Shown here piece after piece: positions 1 to 11,670 of a stretch of DNA of 64,000 nucleotides. This DNA is from Silurus meridionalis (Eukaryota; Chordata; Actinopteri; Siluriformes; Siluridae), in the NCBI RefSeq assembly GCF_014805685.1, contig NC_060896.1, forward strand, positions 9,303,889 through 9,367,888, written 5' to 3'. The notes below the pieces were generated by a model that saw only the letters and a program-made list of their open reading frames with translations, did no database searches and was not told the DNA's origin. Numbering within the stretch: position 1 is the first letter of the stretch; the number at the start of each line of letters is the position of its first letter. A program made the position numbers and the translations under genes.

Positions 1-48
1 GCGGGGCCTTACGATCCTTCTGGCTTCTTGGGTTTTAAGCAGGAGGTT

Positions 49-83
<35 letters not shown>

Positions 84-90
84 TGGCCAA
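1..90 (+). pseudogene. 28S rRNA fragment (large-subunit domain V)
   Basis: The first 90 bases follow the conserved peptidyl-transferase part of eukaryotic 28S rRNA, including the blocks GGGTTTTAAGCAGGAGG (about 31-47) and TTACCACAGGGATAACTGGC (58-77). Similarity stops at about base 90, where the functional gene should continue with highly conserved sequence, and AT-rich unique DNA follows. Several positions inside the block also differ from the consensus I remember. It is therefore a dispersed, truncated rRNA copy and not a working rDNA unit. Its left end is cut by the window edge. Confidence 0.85.
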
Positions 91-328
91 TTTTGCATCA
101 TATTTATTTACCACCCTGAAAACTACGTCGCCTAAAACAGCACCCATTTTGCTGAGACTCAAAGGTAAAATATATAAACAATGCCAAATAATGACTTAAA
201 TAATAAATTTCTCTACCCAAATAATAATCCAGCTGACTTGTGAAAAAACGTATTAATGTTTTCATTAAACTGCATTAACGTTGCTAATGTTTGTAAGTAT
301 TACTTCCGACCAAACATGGCAGCAGTAG

Positions 329-442
329 GGCCGCAACCCAAATGACTAAAGTTTAGACGCGGAGTGCACTAGGTAAGGTGTGGAACTTTAACATACAATA
401 ATACATCAATGTAGAGAGCCAAATGCCATTCGGGATACAGCC
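329..442. mobile_element. Short MITE, family 1, copy 1
   Basis: A 114-bp element has terminal inverted repeats of about 18 bp: GGCCGCAACCCAAATGAC at the left, and the reverse complement of GGCTGTATCCCGAATGGCA at the right. The interior contains a GTGCACT motif. A second element with the same ends lies at 37438-37561. The flanking 91-328 and 443-740 show nothing I recognise. Confidence 0.55.
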
Positions 443-756
443 TCAGTTTCGATCGCAGGTTTTTGACTGTATGGAAAGCGTTGAAGTGTGGGGGCGTCCC
501 CCACCGCTGGACAAAAAACAACAACTTGAACACACACACACGTGGAACACATTTCTCAGCCATTTCGGCTCCAACTTTCTTTTAAAACCCGTGTAAAGTC
601 CTCAAATGCCCTCTCTGGCAAAGTGGAAGTGACGTGTCCTCTAAAGGAAACAGAGCGTTTCACATCCCATGATGAAACAAAACTACTACCGCGCTTCGTT
701 TAGGGGATGAAAACTGAGAAAATCCTATACACATTATTATCACATGCATTATATAC

Positions 757-960
757 AACGATCAGCCATAACATTATGATCATCTGCCTTTATATTGAGT
801 TGATCCTCCTTTTGCTGTGACCTGTCGGGATATATGTTCAGTTCATGACCCCGTCTCTGGTTCACCACTGTTCCTTCCTTGGAGCATTTGTGATAGATTC
901 TGACCACTGCAGACCAGCAGGAAAATCCCACAAGAGCTGCAGTGTTGGAGATGTCAGAAT
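757..960 (+). repeat. Dispersed fish repeat fragment
   Basis: The stretch starts with ATCAGCCATAACATTATGA and continues with text close to a repeat I remember as common in fish genomes, probably a non-autonomous DNA transposon. Short open frames cross it on both strands, but none resembles a protein. The class assignment is from memory and uncertain. Confidence 0.5.
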
Positions 961-962
961 AT

Positions 963-1285
963 ATACAGAATATATAGACACCCAAACACACAGACACACA
1001 CACACACACACAGACATATATATACACACCTACATACAGACACACTCCCAACACACATACACAAACATACTCACATTCACACATACAGACACACTTGTGT
1101 TATATATACACACACACTCCCAACACACATACACAAACATTCACACATACAGACACACTAGCCTACTTGCCTATACACACACACAAACACACATACACAC
1201 TCATACACATCTACATACAGACACACTCCCAACACACATACACAAACATCCACACATTCACACATACACACAAATTCATATGCAT
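963..1285 (+). repeat. CA-rich minisatellite
   Basis: This is imperfect ACACAC and ACATACAC sequence. Within it the motif ACTCCCAACACACATACAC recurs three times (near 1046, 1117 and 1222), followed each time by CAAACAT, so a longer unit of about 70-105 bp is superimposed on the dinucleotide pattern. Open frames here are a by-product of the repeat and are not genes. Confidence 0.85.
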
Positions 1286-1457
1286 GCAAAATGTGAAAAC
1301 ACAAAGTCTTGTGGTTTTGATACATGTGCATGCTTCTTTTCTTTCTATGCGACAAACATGGTAATAGTCAAAAGCATTAGTAAAAAATAATATTTTTGTC
1401 TCTAACGTAATAACGCATTTAAAATGGAGAAAAGAAGAGAAGATTTGATCAGATTGT

Positions 1458-1459
<2 letters not shown>

Positions 1460-1506
<47 letters not shown>
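1460..1506 (+). repeat. (CA)n microsatellite
   Basis: Pure CA dinucleotide tract of about 47 bases. Confidence 0.97.
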
Positions 1507-1509
<3 letters not shown>

Positions 1510-1961
1510 GTCAAACATGGAGCTGGAAGCTTAAGGTTTTAGGGTCACCACACCTAAATCCTATTTAACTGCTCTGGGATGAACTGGATCTTAAGGTCAG
1601 AAAGAGACACACCTTATGCAAGTTTAAAAAAAAAAAAAAGGCATGGTAAAGCATTTCAGCTGAATGTTTGTAGAAACAAACTCTCCGGATACCAAGAACA
1701 TGTGAAACGGTAATTCATGGAACACCTGGACATTTATATATTTGTTTGGTCAAAATGAATATTTATACTATTACATTACAAGTTTGTGGCATTTGAACCA
1801 AAGGAACATGCATGTGTTCTGTATTCTTGCATATGTTTTCTGTGTGTGTTAAAAGTGTGTGGGAAGATGATTTACGGCTTAAACAATTAAAATAAAAGCA
1901 TTTTTGGCTTCTGTTTATCAAGTTTTTTCGTTTATTGCAGGCGGTTTTCAAACGTAACCAC

Positions 1962-2632
1962 CTTCTTCTTCTTTCGGCTTCTCCCATTAGGGGTCGCCAC
2001 AGTGGATCATCCGTCTCTATACCCCCTGTCCTCTACATCTGCCTCTTTTAACCCAACTACCTGCATGTTTTCCCTCACCACATCCATAAACCTCCTCCGT
2101 GGCCTTTGTCTTTTCCTTCTTCCTGGTGGCTCTATCCTCAGCATTCTTCTACCGATATACCCCATGTCCCTCCTCTGCACATGTCCAAACCATCTCAATC
2201 TCGCCTCCCTCACCTTGTCTCCAAAACGTCCTACATGTGCTGTCCCTCTAATAAATTCATTTCTAATCCTGTCCATCATCGTCACTCCCAGCGAAAACCT
2301 CAACATCTTCAGCTCTGCTACCTCCAGGTCCACCTCCTGTCTTTGACTTAATGCCACTGTCTCTAAACCGTACAACATCGCAGGTCTCACCACAGTCCTA
2401 TAAACTTTCCCTTTCACTCTTACAGATACTCTTCTATCACAAATCACACCTGCTATCACTCTTCTCCACCCACTCCACCCTGCCTGCACTCTTTTCTTCA
2501 CTTCTCTAACACATTCTCCATTACTTTGCACTGTTGACCCCAGGTACCTGAACTCCTCCACCTTCTCCACCTCTTCTCCCTGCAACCGCAACACTCCACT
2601 GTCCTCCCTCTCATTCACACACACTGTCAACG
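1962..2632 (-). mobile_element. RTE-like LINE 3' fragment
   Basis: This is the 3' end of a non-LTR retrotransposon read on the - strand. The frame 2630-2007 encodes about 207 residues of the C-terminal part of a reverse-transcriptase polyprotein, with the hallmarks EFRYLGSTVQSNGE, RTVVRPAMLYGLE, ELKMLRFSLGVT, MDRIRNEFIRGTAHVGR and RWFGHVQRRDMGYIGRRML. Downstream of the stop is a short 3' UTR containing GATCCACTGTGGCGACCCC and ending in AAGAAGAAG near 1962. The endonuclease and the RT catalytic core are absent, so the copy is 5'-truncated and dead. I see no clear target-site duplication. The clade (RTE-like) is assigned from memory of similar fish elements. The same tail recurs at 23994, 44854 and 61390. 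Confidence 0.85.
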
Positions 2633-2639
2633 AGTTGTT

Positions 2640-2990
2640 TTCTCATCCACAAGCTTGTTACCACATATGGGTATGGTAATTATCCATGACGCTGCCTCCA
2701 GAACCTGCTCTTATGCCGAATACAGAGAAAAACATGAGAAAACAACTTTTGTCATTTCAAGATCACAAGAAAATCCACAAAGACATGATCATGAGATGAG
2801 AAAACAAGAACGAAAAAATATCATAATGCATAGTCTCTTAGGACGTCTGTACATTAGAGACCTAATCCGGAAAAAACTTTGCACTACTTGCTGTTCCTTT
2901 AAATTTATTTAAAAGATAAAAATAGAAAATGTATGAAGCTTAATATGAGGGACCATAATTAGCTAACCGGAAAAAAGTTATATAAATAGA
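2640..2990. other. Intergenic, nothing recognised
   Basis: AT-rich sequence without a recognisable gene, RNA or repeat boundary. Confidence 0.6.
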
Positions 2991-3124
2991 GGTCTGGCAA
3001 TAAACTCACAACTAATTGCATATTCTCCTGAATAAACATTAGTCTGTGTGATAGAATTCATAGAGCAGGGGGTCAAATACTTTTTGATCAAATGACCCCA
3101 AATGAACACAATGATGTTGGGTGC

Positions 3125-3295
3125 AAAAGCCTGGGTCAACGTTAGTCTTTTAATTCCCCACAAAAGTGTTCAGTGGGATTGTGGCCATGTCTTTAATCAA
3201 GACACTTGAGTTCTTCCAGTCCAACCTTGGTCATGCACCATCTACTCTTTGCACAAGGGCATTGTCAAGCTGGAAGAGATTCAGAGTTCTGCTAA
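3125..3295 (-). mobile_element. Tc1-derived MITE fragment, family 2, copy 1
   Basis: Phrases such as AAAAGTGTTCAGTGGGATTG, GACACTTGAGTTCTTCCA and GGCATTGTCAAGCTGGAA match the transposase-derived interior of a fish Tc1-related element. Longer copies lie at 38040-38558 and 41000-41404. Terminal inverted repeats are missing and the reading frame is broken. Confidence 0.65.
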
Positions 3296-3859
3296 TAAAA
3301 AATCTTAAAGTTACAGCATACAAGGACAGTCTAAGCAATTGTGTGCATTCACAAGTTAAAGCAACAGCTTGGAGAAAAGACACATACAGTACAGTATGTC
3401 TGTAAGAGTCAAGCATCCACATGCATTTGTTTATATAGTATATCATTGTCAAATGAGTCTTTGAATGCATAAGAAGGCCTGTCCTAAACAAAAACGAAGA
3501 AGTGCGTCAACACATTGTTAGGCATAAACATGTCAGAATGCTCATATTGCCCGCATTACACGTTTTAAGCCTTGAGCCTCAAAACAAGCCTGACATCAGA
3601 CTTTCAAAGAGTATTGTGGACAACCATCATTTTTTATTTATTTATTTATTTTGGAGAATGTCCTTGGATCCTTGGTTTAGATTAATGTAGCCTACAGTAA
3701 AACATACTGGATTTAATGCATAGCATCAGGAATCCTAATCTGCACAGATGTCTATTGAAGTCTAGAATGCACTTCTCGACAAGCAAAACAAAAATGGTTT
3801 CCAAATATCTTTCTATACTTATAAGACACGTACACTATACTTCAAAAGTAAGCAACAAA

Positions 3860-3880
3860 TTATATATATATAATTATATA

Positions 3881-3921
<41 letters not shown>
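3860..3921. repeat. (TA)n microsatellite
   Basis: Imperfect TA dinucleotide tract running into a short CA stretch. Confidence 0.9.
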
Positions 3922-3922
<1 letters not shown>

Positions 3923-6024
3923 GAATGCAGATGTTTTTTCTAAAGTTAAATATTTCTTCCAACATTATATTTGCAGTTTAGCCTTGTCATGGTTTACTCC
4001 ATCTTCCTTGTGGTTAAGTGTGGAATCAAACATGACTGATCATGCTGGGAATGCATCCTGAATTATTTCATTTCCCTGAAGTGTTTTCTTCTTTTTATAC
4101 CACATCAAATTGCCAAATTAATGTTATTGATGAAGCATTAATGTCACATCATCATTTTTTATCCATTTATAGTTACATTTATTTTTGTGAAATGTTGTAG
4201 TTCCTGTTCAAATGTATCAACTTTACACGTTTTTTTTTTTCTTTTTCAATATTGCATGCAGCTTGTGATGTTACAGAGAATGTACTGTAGTGATTCTGTC
4301 TTGTGTCTGAAAATGTAAAGTATTATATGTAATTGTTTAAAGCTGTGACACAGGAGACTCCTTCTATAAAATCTAAAAACAGAAAACAGTTCTTATGTGG
4401 CAAAATCACAATAAAATATAGATACAATATAATCCTTGCAGGAGCCTATGTTGACAAAATATGCTGGTATCGATCTTATCTATCTATCTCTCTAACCAAT
4501 AAGTAGAAAATCCAACAGTGCTTTTGGTAGAAACTTAAACTCTTTACTAGTGTAATCTGCATTTTTTTTTTACAGACACAATTTCAAGTGCTACGAACTG
4601 AAACCTTGATGTCTCTCTAATTTATTTTTCCTATAATCACCAGTGAGTCTAGTCAGCGCCTAAACACAGATGGTTAAAATATCCAAAGATCCCTTCCGAT
4701 TGTCACCATGTTTATTTCTTTGCTCCTTCAAGTTTCTAAGCACACCACTGTTTGTGTCAGCAAAATGTATTTAAAGGCATCCTTTAAAGCCACCTTCAAA
4801 GCACTCCAATGATGCACTGTGTACAGATAGAGCTTGTTTAGCTTTTACAAAATGGCTGGATGTCAGAGAAGATAAAGTGCTGTTTGGATCATTTTCCTTT
4901 CACTTCTGTTTGGCCATGGTTTATTCATTATAGCAGTGGATTATGATTGATTTTTGTCTGTAAAGCTTGTACTCTGAGGTTAATGTTATCTATGATCAAG
5001 GAAGTGTTACTATAGCATGGCATTATTAATCAGAAGATGCCTTGATTCACAATGTCAGTTGATTTTGAGCTGAACGTTAACATCGTGCTCTATTGAAGTG
5101 CATTTATTAATCATATTCGATTATAATAATATATATATATATATTAAAAGTTCATAGTGAGCTGATCTTAAACAACTGAACATATGAAATGTTTCTTCAT
5201 TGGGTATTTTTCCAGACATGACTTTTCGACTTTGAGTTTTCTGGGTGAAAGCAAAACAAAAAGGTCATTTTTTGTAATGAAAGATGCACAATGTTTAGGT
5301 CAGAGACACACAGGCAGTTTGCAGAAATGTTCCAAAGTTACTGTTAGAGTAATTATTCTAGCATTATACAGTATGGAGTTCAAGTACTTGTTGACTGGAG
5401 GGAGATAATTTTAACAGGCTTTGGCATGAACACCACAAAACCATGTCTCATGTAACTCTCCAGTGCATAACACTAGCTTTCAATATACAAGCTTTTGTTG
5501 AAAAAGAAGCCTGGATATAATGGACAGACCGTGGAAACTTTACATTTTCTGCTTAAAGATTGTCTTTACAGTTCAAGCGGCATTAGTCGGCCATGTGTTT
5601 TGCATCACGGTTTAATTCCCGCAGAGTATTTTTCTTCCCCATCATATCCATGTAATGACTTGTGCTGCCATGTAGACCCATTATTCATACAGTACATCTG
5701 AACCAATTTCTAAATTTCTCATTTTGTTTTGACTGTATATAGGCTGAATATTAAAATGGCAGTAAATGAGAATATGTTTAATACATCACACAGTATAGTA
5801 CAGAAGTAATGGGTACCACATCACTGGGTAAAAGTTGGAGTTGTTCATTGTTATGTCATTTTGTAATTCATTACTGATTGCTCGGCTTTTATGTTGGTTA
5901 TAAAGGCTGGCTCTTTCCTGCCAACTCTCATCAATTTCTAATTAGCTTGATTTTTCTTGATCCCACCATGATCCATTTCCTCTACTAAACACAAAGAAGA
6001 ATATAAAAATAAGAATAAATTACA

Positions 6025-6110
6025 GCACTGTTGAATTCTCTGTTCTGATTGGCCAGAAAGTGTGGGTTAATTTTCTATAACAGCTCTAACTATACTTCCT
6101 GCTGTGCTCA
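6025..6110. repeat. Dispersed repeat, family 3, copy 1
   Basis: Contains TTGAATTCTCTGTTCTGATT followed by GGCCAGAAAGTGT and TTTTCTATAACAGC. The same core recurs at 54850-54930 (reverse) and 63243-63290. I remember it as the end of a widespread fish MITE. The boundaries cannot be fixed here. Confidence 0.45.
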
Positions 6111-8441
6111 TTCTAATCCATCATTATTTTGGTAGTCACTCTTTATTGTGCACTTTATTGTGTGCACTTTATAGTGTCGTTCTGTACATAGATGGAGAGC
6201 AATGGCAGGCCATCAGGGCACAGGGCACCAGCACAGCCTTCTTTAATGGCTTAGTAGCAGCAAACCTGAGTGTCTGTTTAATCAGATTTCAGCTGTCACA
6301 TTACATGTTGCGAGGGTCAAAGTTATCTGTCTGCTGTAAGGCCATCGCTGTGAGCTCTGCTGGCTTTTTAGCATAAACTCCTTGCCATTTACAAGATGGA
6401 CTTTTCAAGAAAAGCTGGACATCATGAGGAAAGGTTAGCCAAAACATTTGCTAAAATATTTCATGAACCATTTATACTTCTGCACTTTAATTTCTGCTTG
6501 AATTTGCAGGGTTTTTTTCTTTTCTTTTAACATGAAAAACTCTATACTCTAACATTAGTGATAACAGTAACTAACTTTCATTATGGATCTCTTTTTTATT
6601 TTCATTTATTATTGTTAAGTGTACATTATAAAACCTAATTAAAAATAAACACAAATTTAAATCATGGCTAAATATACCCTTATAGTTTAAATGAAAAACA
6701 TATGAAAAAAACTATAACCACCAACATTACTTATATTCGGAGTAAAACACCTTATGTAAACCTTATAGAGCCAAACCACTTATTTTCTAAATTCCTCAGA
6801 ACTTCCTTTAGCTGAAGAAGATTTTGAACTAAATATTAGTAACACCTTTTGACACTAAGCTAGCTTATTTAAAATTAAGGGACAGTAAAAAATGACTATG
6901 TCAGCCTGGTTGTGGAAACAGTCAGTTGTTTAGACAGTGGCACAATATCCTGGGCAAAATTAGCTTCAAAATATTGATATAACTTAAATGGCTCTTTTTT
7001 GTTTTGTTTTTTAGTTACATTGTATAATTAATTCCTGCAGAAATATATGAGAAGCAAACCGGTCTATAGTCGTGTCTGCGGTCTGAAGATATGCAACGGT
7101 TCAGTAACTCCTAACTGTGCTTGCATAACTCAACTTAGAGAAAAGAAAGCATTTATAAGTGGGTCGTTAAACAGTCCTTTTGTTCTCCAGCTCATGTATT
7201 TTCCATAAGGCACACTGATAATCCTGACAACTCCAAATGGATTCTGGAAAACCACTGCAGTAATAAACAATTTAAAAAGGACATCACACTGCATGAGGCC
7301 GGAGTATGTGCTGAACTGAATGATGGTGCTACCTATCTCTCCAGTTTTATCTGGCTCTATCAAGATTTATCTGGCGGTGCATATGGAGCCAGTCTCTATA
7401 AGAGTGCTCTTGTGTGAGGAAGGAGCAGCTGATAGATCTCTTCCCTGGGATTAGAGCTTCAGAGGTAAACGCTGCAGGTTTCTAACAGTGTAGCATTGAT
7501 GTAAGGCAGATCCAGCCTCTGTGCTAATCCTTTTATTTACCCAACTCGCTTCTGTAACTATAAACACTGGACAGAAAGTACAGCGACAGCGATTTGAGCA
7601 ATCAATCAACCCAAAAGCACTGGAAAGGCCAGTTAATACGCATGTGACATGTACAAAGAGAAACACCCCTATTCTATTGGATGAGATCAGGTTTTCACCC
7701 TTTTTTAAGTACTAAGAGGGTAACCTCATCCTTAGATTACATGTTAGCCAGGAAAGTGTCCTAATCTCATCCTTTTTGATGTTCAGGCCCATCCATATTT
7801 TCCTAGAAGGACTTATGAAAGAAGTTTTCCCTACGATAATTTAGGGAGTAATGGAAAAGCGGTCTGCGACTAACCTCTCTTTTAACTTTTCATCACCCAT
7901 TATGGCTTTACTTTACTAAGCTGTCTGACAGCCCGTCTGAAGAAAGGGAAGCCTGTGATATTTTTTTATGTTTAACAAAACAATATCACTGCAAAAGAGA
8001 GTTGAGCATCACATTATAAGATTCAGGGAGGGATAACAGGCAGCTCACTAGCTGTATTTGTATTCTAGGATTTTGTTCAAGTAGTCTAGATTTGGCAAAT
8101 ATAACTGTCATATTTAACTATCAATATGTATTTGCTAATCCCTGAGGCCAGGAACAATACAAGTATGTTTTGATCGACTACAATAAGACAACAGCATAAA
8201 AATAGAGGCTGTGTGTGTGGATGAAGTCCAGCCCAAGCATGTTTGGCAATGGAGACAATCTGGGAAAAACCACCATCACCAAACCACTGACTTTTTTCCA
8301 TTACAACACTGTACTAATATTGGTCAGCATTTTTTATTCCTGGAGTATTATGCACAACACATTTTTACTGTAAACAGTGTGTCATGTAACACGAACACAA
8401 AACATTCAACTCTTAGCATCCCCAGTATGTCATATGTCAAT

Positions 8442-9240
8442 AATTTACATTTACATTTACATTTGCGGCATTTAGCAGACGCCCTTATCCAGAGCGACGT
8501 ACAAACGTGCTTTAAATCTCTAGTAGTGAATAAATCTACACTGGTATGCAAGAATACAAACTCAATATAAATATAACTCGAATTCTACAAACTTGGAAAG
8601 TGCTAATTTAGGTATTTCAGGAAGAGGTAGGTCTTCAGTCGTCGCTTAAAGATAATCAGGGACTCTGCTGTACGGACATCTAGGGGAAGTTCATTCCACC
8701 ACTTTGGTGCCAGAACAGAGAAGAGCCTTGAATTGTACTTACCTCTCATTCTGAGAGAAGGTGGTACCAGTCGAGCAGTGCTGGAGGATCTCAGACAGCG
8801 TGGTGCAGTGCGAGATGTGATGAGGTCACTGAGGTAAGATGGTGCTGGTCCATTTTGGCCTTGTAGGCAAGCATCAGTGTTTTGAATCTGATACGTGCAG
8901 CTACTGGAAGCCAGTGAAGGAGCGCAGCAGTGGGGTGGTGTGGGAAAACTTGGGCTGATTGAACACAAGTCGTGCAGCTGCGTTTTGGATCATTTGCAGT
9001 GGACGAATAGCGTTCAGGGGAAGACCTGCCAGCAGAGAGTTGCAGTAGTCCAGTCTTGAAATGACAAGAGACTGAACAAGCAACTGGGCAGCCTGTATGG
9101 ACAGAAATGGTCGAATCCTTCGGATGTTATAGAGAAGAAATCGACAAGAACGAGCAACATTAGCGATATGTGGGAAAAAAGACAGTTCATTGTCCATAGT
9201 TACCCCAAGGTTACGAGCAGTGGCTGAAGGGGAGAGCAGA
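8442..9240 (-). mobile_element. L2-like LINE 3' fragment
   Basis: On the - strand, two overlapping frames (9197-8901 and 8968-8603) together cover the C-terminal part of an L2/CR1-type reverse transcriptase. Recognisable motifs are VISRLDYCNSLLAGLP, LQMIQNAAARLVFN, NGPAPSYLSDL, SSSTARLVPPSLR and WWNELPLDVRTAESL. A frameshift near 8900-8970 separates the frames, so the copy is dead. After the stop comes the 3' tail, which in + orientation reads GGCATTTAGCAGACGCCCTT next to a short (ATTTAC)n run at 8446-8465. The catalytic FADD region is not in the copy. The clade is inferred from these motifs. Confidence 0.85.
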
Positions 9241-9249
9241 GAGTCATGT

Positions 9250-9950
9250 CACTCATGTCAATTTGATTTGCACCATTATTCAAACTCACTATTTAAATCC
9301 CATTGTCATATTATGTTGCTGTCTTTTCTTGCTTTCCCTCACCACAGGCTTGCCCATAGTCTAGTGTTTTTGTTTTTTTCTCTGCCGGATCTAATAATTT
9401 GTCCCACAACAAAGATCGGCTAAGTGCAACTTTTTTTATTACATTCATTTGAAATCTTATATGAATTTCAGTTAATTATTATTAAATCTTTCAGATCAAG
9501 TTCATTGAGTTTAGTTGGTTGAGTTTAAACAGGAAAAAATGTTATTACATGCAAAGCTGTAAAAACTATTTCAGGCTTTTTTGTTGTTGATTGAATTAGA
9601 AATGATGATTTATGATTAGGTTGGCTTAACTATGTGAATCATTAGTTTAACAAATCATCTGCAACTAATCAAAGTATTGAGTCAGACACAACATGTTATA
9701 AAAAATAAATATTCACAACAGGGTGGTGTGATGGTGCCCCCTGAGATAAAGTGGAGTCACTGTTAGCACCATGATTATTTGCTACTAACAGCACCACAAA
9801 CTAACATCGATTCCTCCTATACCACAGCAATTCTAAAGTAAAAAAAAAAAAAAATAGCGCAAAGTCCTTTGTCCTGAAGACTCCTATTATATAATTCCAA
9901 AATGTAAATGTTAATAAATGATCTACTCACACATACCTTCACCATATCAG
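9250..9950. other. Intergenic, nothing recognised
   Basis: AT-rich sequence with short homopolymers, and no gene or repeat that I can name. Confidence 0.55.
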
Positions 9951-9953
9951 AGA

Positions 9954-10120
9954 TTGTATACTTTCTGGGTAATATCGTTTTTTTTCTACCCATTACGCTA
10001 GAAATATTTTTTTAAAAGTTAAATACATTAATTAAATTACAGGTTATGCATTTAACTTTAAAAACAATATTTCTAGCATAATGGGTAGAAAAAAAACAAT
10101 ATTACCCAGAGAGTATACAA
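9954..10120. repeat. Long inverted repeat (palindrome 1)
   Basis: Two arms of about 65-70 bases, starting TTGTATACTTTCTGGGTAAT and ending with its near reverse complement ATTACCCAGAGAGTATACAA, flank a spacer of about 30 bases around 10035. A few mismatches are scattered through the arms. The form fits a foldback-type MITE. Confidence 0.9.
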
Positions 10121-10128
10121 TTATTATT

Positions 10129-10200
10129 ATTATAGTTATAGTTATTAATAGTTATTATTTCTTATAATAACTATTATAAGAAATACTATAACTATAACTA
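10129..10200. repeat. Short inverted repeat (palindrome 2)
   Basis: TATAGTTATAGT at 10131-10142 pairs with ACTATAACTATA at 10185-10196. The inner arms, built on TTATTTCTTATAA and its complement, extend the pairing. It sits directly between the two longer palindromes. Confidence 0.75.
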
Positions 10201-10210
10201 GATAGTAATA

Positions 10211-10366
10211 GTTATTATTTCTTATAAGAATTAATCAGTTAAAATATTATAAAAAAAATATAAAAGAGCTAATGAAAATTACTATCAATAGATTGCATTA
10301 GCTCTTTTATATAATATATCTTTTTTATAATATTTTAACTGATTAATTCTTATAAGAAATAATAAC
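10211..10366. repeat. Long inverted repeat (palindrome 3)
   Basis: Arms of about 64-71 bases start GTTATTATTTCTTATAAGAA and end with the matching TTCTTATAAGAAATAATAAC. The inner ends AAAAGAGCTAATG and CATTAGCTCTTTT enclose a 21-base loop at 10275-10295. Pairing is nearly perfect, with small indels in the A/T runs. Confidence 0.92.
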
Positions 10367-10660
10367 CCTGAATATCTTTCAAAAACTGTGTTTAATCCAC
10401 AATAACCAGTAGGAATTTATGCCCTGATTCATAATTTTAGTCAGTTTGCAAAATTAAAAATTTATAAACTTGGTAAAAATTTGACCTCGATAAATGCAAC
10501 TTCTTTCCTTCCTAAATTATTGGTGGATTAATTATCAATTTAATAATTAGCTAAATGAACTAATAAACTAATGATGAGTTAAGGCATGTGATCAAACTGA
10601 ATAAATAATGTGCATATGATAAATTAAGTACATGTTGGTACAACATTTTAGTCAATGTAA

Positions 10661-11300
10661 AATAAGATAAGATAAGATACTTAGGATACTTAGTACTTCA
10701 CATACTTAGGATGTAACAGTCTGTCACTGAAGGAGCTGCTCAGAGATGAAACTGTTTCATATAGAGGGTGAGAGTCGTTCTTCAGTAATGATGATAGTTT
10801 AGCTTCCATCCTCCTTCCTCCCACCTCCTGTACAGTGTCCAGGGGAATCCCCAGGACTGAGCTGGACTTCCTGATCAGATTGTAAAGTCTCTTCCTGTCT
10901 ATAGTAGAGATGTTGCTGCATCAGCAGACCCCACCATAGAAGATGGCTGAGGCCACCACAGAGCGAAAAAGGTCTTCAGTAGCTCTCCTTGCACTCTTGT
11001 AAATTGCCTCAGTATTATCTGTCCAGTCCAGTTTGCTGTTCAGATGAACACCCAGGTATTTGTAATATAGAGTCCACTTTCCCAATGTTCTTTCCCTGAA
11101 TGTTCACTGGTAATAATGAAGTTTGTTGGTGCCTGCAGAAATCCACCACCAGTTCTTTTGGCTTCCCTGCATTTATCTGGGGGCAGCTCCGTTGGCACCA
11201 GCACACAAAGTTCTGGATCAGTCCTCTGTACTCCCTGTCATCATTATCCATGATCAGGCTGACGATGGCAAAGTCATCAGAGAACTTCTGCAGGTGACAG
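10661..11300 (-). mobile_element. Rex1/CR1-like LINE fragment
   Basis: Read on the - strand, the right end encodes LQKFSDDFAIVSLIMD (around 11240-11290). Its SDD corresponds to the catalytic motif C of reverse transcriptase. Next come GLIQNFVCWCQRSCPQINAG, KELVVDFCRH and PVNIQGKNIGKVDS. The lower-coordinate part, down to about 10710, matches the C-terminal end and 3' region of the same kind of element but is broken by stops and frameshifts. The 3' end carries a short (AAGAT)n run at 10662-10680 in + orientation. The copy is 5'-truncated in the palm domain and non-functional. Rex1-type is my best guess. Confidence 0.75.
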
Positions 11301-11470
11301 GTTGCTGTATTAACTAATGAATTAAAATGCAGGGGTAAACTAAACCAAGCATGCTATATAAAAAACGAATATGAATTAAATGTGCATAATTATTTTGTTT
11401 CAAATTGTTTTTATAATCTGCCCTATGCTGTTCTATATACAAACATTACTGCATGACTATTCTTATTGAG

Positions 11471-11670
11471 TAAAGCTTTGCTTTGATTAGGGACAGGTTG
11501 AGCTGCACATCTTACCTTGGACTAATCAATTATGGATTATTTGTATACTGTTTACTATGTAATGTAAATAAACATGACAGGTTGTGGCTGTTACATGTAA
11601 CAACATGGTGGTGTGATGATAGGATGCAGCTGGTCATTATCAGAGTTTTCATTTCTAAGCTAACTAAAGT
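11471..11670 (+). repeat. 200-bp direct repeat, copy 1
   Basis: This segment, beginning TAAAGCTTTGCTTTGATTAG, is repeated at 12136-12335 at a constant offset of 665 bases, with no indels and only about four substitutions. It has no coding content that I recognise. Confidence 0.95.

Larger units (their letters stand above)
3300..8440. other. Gene-poor intergenic stretch
   Basis: I found no coding exon with usable splice sites. Contents that can be named are a TA-rich tract at 3860-3921, another at 5130-5145, and a repeat fragment near 6025-6110. The blocks 4780-5110 and 7060-7480 are of higher complexity and lack obvious repeats. They could be non-coding regulatory DNA, but nothing in the sequence proves it. 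Confidence 0.55.

Noticed and set aside
369..563. 64-codon frame on the - strand starting MAEKCVPRV in a good initiation context
   Set aside because: The second half overlaps the short MITE at 329-442, and the peptide resembles no protein I know. It could be a first exon of an unseen gene, but nothing supports that.
845..1390. 181-codon open frame rich in His-Thr-Tyr repeats
   Set aside because: It is produced by the CA-rich minisatellite. It has no domain, no splice context and no conserved composition.
2002..2346. Hydrophobic + strand frame over the LINE fragment
   Set aside because: It is the antisense shadow of the reverse-transcriptase reading frame at 2630-2007.
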